From: Burkholderiales bacterium
GTDB lineage: Bacteria; Pseudomonadota; Gammaproteobacteria; Burkholderiales; Burkholderiaceae_C
DNA length: 7,040 nt
Assembly: GCA_006227785.1 (NCBI GenBank)
Contig: SBFU01000153.1
Span: 1 to 7,040, forward strand
Direction of reading: 5' to 3'
The position numbers and the translations under genes are program-made. Below are positions 6,945 to 7,040 of this stretch, in pieces; position 1 is the stretch's first letter; each line of letters starts with the position of its first letter. The notes beneath the pieces are model-generated. The model did not search any database and had not been told where the DNA came from. It saw nothing but the letters and a program-made list of their open reading frames with translations.

Positions 6945-7040
6945 GCACTTCCTCGTAGAACGAGGTCGGATAGCCTTGTGCATCCCTGCCCTCGTCCGGA
7001 TCCCCGATTCGCAACAGGTCGCCTGTGACAGCGAGCACAA
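6931..7040 (-). CDS. C-terminal fragment of an unidentified protein (partial)
   Basis: On the minus strand one frame reads in from the window edge for 35 codons and stops at TGA (6931-6933). The peptide begins [17 protein letters not shown] and ends [13 protein letters not shown]. It has the balanced, acidic-plus-aromatic composition of a real protein end, unlike the arginine- and serine-rich frame beside it. The gene converges on the flavin oxidoreductase and overlaps its last 14 bases. I do not recognise the family, and the fragment is too short to assign a function. Confidence 0.55.
   Translation of the reverse strand, partial: VLAVTGDLLRIGDPDEGRDAQGYPTSFYEEVLTRQ

Noticed and set aside
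6951..6965. Hairpin CCTCG-TAGAA-CGAGG as a terminator of the flavin oxidoreductase
   Set aside because: The stem is only 5 pairs, no T-run follows on either strand, and it lies inside the likely minus-strand coding end.
6291..7040. Minus-strand open frame running off the right edge
   Set aside because: It mirrors the flavin oxidoreductase. At 6931-7038 another minus frame reads as a more credible protein end.

Overview
The window is GC-rich, densely packed chromosomal DNA. It is most consistent with a betaproteobacterium of the order Burkholderiales, probably Comamonadaceae-like. This rests on protein character and gene layout (ygfZ back to back with mltG, an NRDE gene after ygfZ, a hotdog thioesterase fused to a GNAT domain), not on any search. 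No tRNA, rRNA, CRISPR array, insertion sequence or phage gene was seen, and no gene-free stretch exceeds about 130 bases.

Left part (1-2730): mltG, the endolytic transglycosylase that ends glycan-strand growth, runs leftwards off the window. Divergently, ygfZ (folate-binding protein for Fe-S cluster and tRNA-modification enzymes) and an NRDE/TANGO2-family gene run right, 21 bases apart, as a likely two-gene operon.

Middle part (2731-4608, minus strand): an HSL-type esterase is followed 30 bases later by a two-domain protein joining a YbgC/FadM-like acyl-CoA thioesterase to an ElaA-like GNAT acetyltransferase. The fusion gene's stop codon abuts the NRDE stop codon with no base between, so the two stops form TGATCA.

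Right part (4609-7040): an iron-type alcohol dehydrogenase and a YhbW-like luciferase-family flavin oxidoreductase run right, 36 bases apart. The region shared with the esterase (4609-4724) carries a good sigma70-type promoter and a perfect 17-base palindrome, a plausible shared operator. The last coding fragment is the C-terminus of an unidentified minus-strand gene overlapping the oxidoreductase end by 14 bases.

The left genes look like ordinary housekeeping genes. The esterase, thioesterase-GNAT, alcohol dehydrogenase and flavin oxidoreductase form two divergent pairs around one control region. They could cooperate in metabolism of an ester, alcohol or carbonyl compound, but the substrate cannot be read from the sequence. 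No clearly novel system is present; the best leads are the palindrome-controlled four-gene cluster and the thioesterase-GNAT fusion.
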